In this document: positions 62,808 to 64,000 of the stretch, piece by piece
Layout: the number at the start of each line of letters is the position of its first letter
Position numbering within the stretch: position 1 is the first letter of the stretch
NCBI RefSeq assembly: GCF_900142375.1
Contig: NZ_FRAR01000006.1
Location: forward strand, 62,001-126,000
Origin: Desulforamulus aeronauticus DSM 10349
GTDB taxonomy: Bacteria > Bacillota > Desulfotomaculia > Desulfotomaculales > Desulfotomaculaceae
Length of the DNA stretch: 64,000 nucleotides
Direction: 5' to 3'
The notes under the pieces: generated by a model
What the model saw: only the letters and a program-made list of their open reading frames with translations
Told to the model about the DNA's origin: nothing
The model's database searches: none
Made by a program: the position numbers and the translations under genes

Positions 62808-64000
62808 TTAGGCAATAGGTGAATCTTCTCTCCTTTCTACCATTGCTAAACCTTCCGTTTGCTCCGGAATTTTGGCTATTACTGTCACCTTAATAAACCT
62901 TAGTCCATCTCCTCCTTGAACACCTCTACCTAAAACAATTACCTGTTTAATCAAAGTTCTTACCAATGAAACCTTCTCTGAAAAATCAAGTTCATCCAAC
63001 CTGGTTAGAATTGCTTTGGAGATTTCTCTCAGCTCCTCAATTCTTTCCATCGAATCATGATGTTGTTTTTGTAACAGGAGTAGTTCCTTTTTACGTTTCT
63101 CCAATCTCTCTTGACGGCATTTTAATTCGGCTAATCGTCCTTTAATGCTATCATTTACGTCAACTAGTCCATTCGCTACTAAATTAATTACCGCAGTTTG
63201 TCCCTTATTGATATCCTCCAGATGTTTATCGATAATATCAATTTGTTCATCTGGATCTTCTCGCCTTACTAAATAGCCTACTGCTTCTTGGGCTAATCGT
63301 TCTGAATCTTGTAACCATACTTGAACCTGATTCCAAACGGCTTCCTCAAGCACCTCCGCTAGTATCATTTTAGCAGGACGACACCCCTCGTTTTTAAATC
63401 CTTGGCAGCTCTTGTTACAAGTATATCTTCGTTCTCTTTTTCCCCACCACTTTGTGTAAACACCTGTCATGGTATTGCCACAATCTGCACAGGTTACTAA
63501 GCCCGAAAGAAGATAGCCCTGTTTTTCTTTACCTGCATATAACCTGCGAACTTCCTTGAGTTTTTCTTGGGCCTTTTCAAAGAGGCCTTCATTAATTATT
63601 GTTGGTACCTCAATGAAGGTCTCTTTGTATCTCCACAAACCAATGTATACGGTATTTGTTAGAATTTGTTTGATTACTTGCCGGTGCCACTGGGCTACCC
63701 CGCGTCTGGTAGGAACTCCATTTTCATTTAAGCGTTTAGCGATACCGTTGGCACCCATATTTTCAGTAACAAACCAATTAAAAATATTAGTAACAGTTTT
63801 TCTTTCCTGGTCCCGATATGTCACTTTTCCCGTTTCAGGATTATAATTATAGCCAAAAACATCAAAGTTTACAGGTATCCCACCCTGCTTTGCTTTTTGA
63901 TCCTTGCCTCGTCCCATTCTGTCCCGTATTTTTTCCCGTTCATATTCTGCAATTGCTCCACGAATGGAGTAAAATAAACGACCTTCAGGAGTATCTTTCC
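62808..64000 (-). CDS. large serine recombinase, SpoIVCA-like (5' end outside window)
   Basis: Open frame continues to the right edge. Visible parts: end of the resolvase domain TPEGRLFYSIRGAIAEYERE, linker KIRDRMGRGKDQ, the recombinase domain with FGYNYNPETGKVTYRDQE and GIAKRLNENGVPTRRG, a zinc ribbon (CADCGNTM and CNKSC), a coiled coil (residues about 270-330 of the visible part) and a C-terminal tail. In B. subtilis SpoIVCA excises skin from sigK in the mother cell, and its gene also lies beside the sigK 5' part. Catalytic Ser lies beyond the edge. A phage integrase role is the alternative. Confidence 0.9.
   Translation of the reverse strand, partial: KDTPEGRLFYSIRGAIAEYEREKIRDRMGRGKDQKAKQGGIPVNFDVFGYNYNPETGKVTYRDQERKTVTNIFNWFVTENMGANGIAKRLNENGVPTRRGVAQWHRQVIKQILTNTVYIGLWRYKETFIEVPTIINEGLFEKAQEKLKEVRRLYAGKEKQGYLLSGLVTCADCGNTMTGVYTKWWGKRERRYTCNKSCQGFKNEGCRPAKMILAEVLEEAVWNQVQVWLQDSERLAQEAVGYLVRREDPDEQIDIIDKHLEDINKGQTAVINLVANGLVDVNDSIKGRLAELKCRQERLEKRKKELLLLQKQHHDSMERIEELREISKAILTRLDELDFSEKVSLVRTLIKQVIVLGRGVQGGDGLRFIKVTVIAKIPEQTEGLAMVERREDSPIA

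Noticed and set aside
1-64000. tRNA, rRNA and CRISPR arrays
   Set aside because: No T-loop signatures in a cloverleaf context, no rRNA segments and no regularly spaced direct repeats were seen by eye.

Overview
The window looks like a chromosomal segment of a spore-forming, anaerobic, low-to-mid GC Firmicute of the Desulfotomaculum/Desulforamulus (Peptococcaceae) type. The evidence is a complete spoIIIA sporulation operon, a sigK gene, an Nfn-type bifurcating transhydrogenase, a free methenyl-THF cyclohydrolase next to folD, a monoderm type IV pilus operon fused to shikimate genes, a multiheme cytochrome pair, and an OLE RNA locus. This is inferred from gene content only; no database was searched. 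Nearly all genes to about 57.3 kb lie on the minus strand, and many start with TTG or GTG behind strong Shine-Dalgarno sequences.

Layout. 1-0.8 kb: 3' part of an iron alcohol dehydrogenase. 0.9-18 kb: housekeeping block read as nusB, nfnA, nfnB, xseA, folD, fchA, xseB, ispA, OLE RNA, oapA, dxs, tlyA, a membrane PD-(D/E)XK-like gene, nadK, mnmM, argR, recN, preceded by the asp23/amaP/DUF2273 envelope-stress trio. 18-21.4 kb: biotin carboxylase and a carboxyltransferase-BCCP fusion with an apparent internal accB start. 21.7-27.2 kb: spoIIIAA-AH, interrupted by a palindromic repeat. 28-36.9 kb: CoA-disulfide reductase, aroF-pheA behind a tandem T-box leader, a CD1247-type zinc-ribbon protein, efp, pepP, aroQ and tldE. 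37.3-41.3 kb: cytochrome b, hexaheme lipoprotein cytochrome, a lone YabG-like domain and tldD. 41.4-56.6 kb: pilin and shikimate operon (aroE, aroC, aroK, aroB, pilB, pilT, pilC, pilin, pilD, four minor pilin-type proteins, pilM, pilN, pilO).

57.4-64 kb is a plastic region. It carries a decayed copy of the sigK 5' end, small hypothetical genes, an IS3-family remnant, and then the real sigK 5' part, which breaks off after the residues IENE (codon 115). Beyond the break lie a divergent XRE repressor, a cyclic-di-GMP-I riboswitch driving an HD-GYP phosphodiesterase, and a large serine recombinase running off the right edge. This is the layout expected of a skin-type element inserted in sigK.

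The most interesting points are: the OLE RNA/OapA locus; the sigK-interrupting element with its own c-di-GMP-sensing module; a FolD that has lost its cyclohydrolase residues beside a dedicated cyclohydrolase; a tandem T-box whose second, stem-I-less copy can sequester the aroF Shine-Dalgarno; the nested accB; and a two-copy structured palindromic element with compensatory changes, one copy inside the spoIIIA operon.
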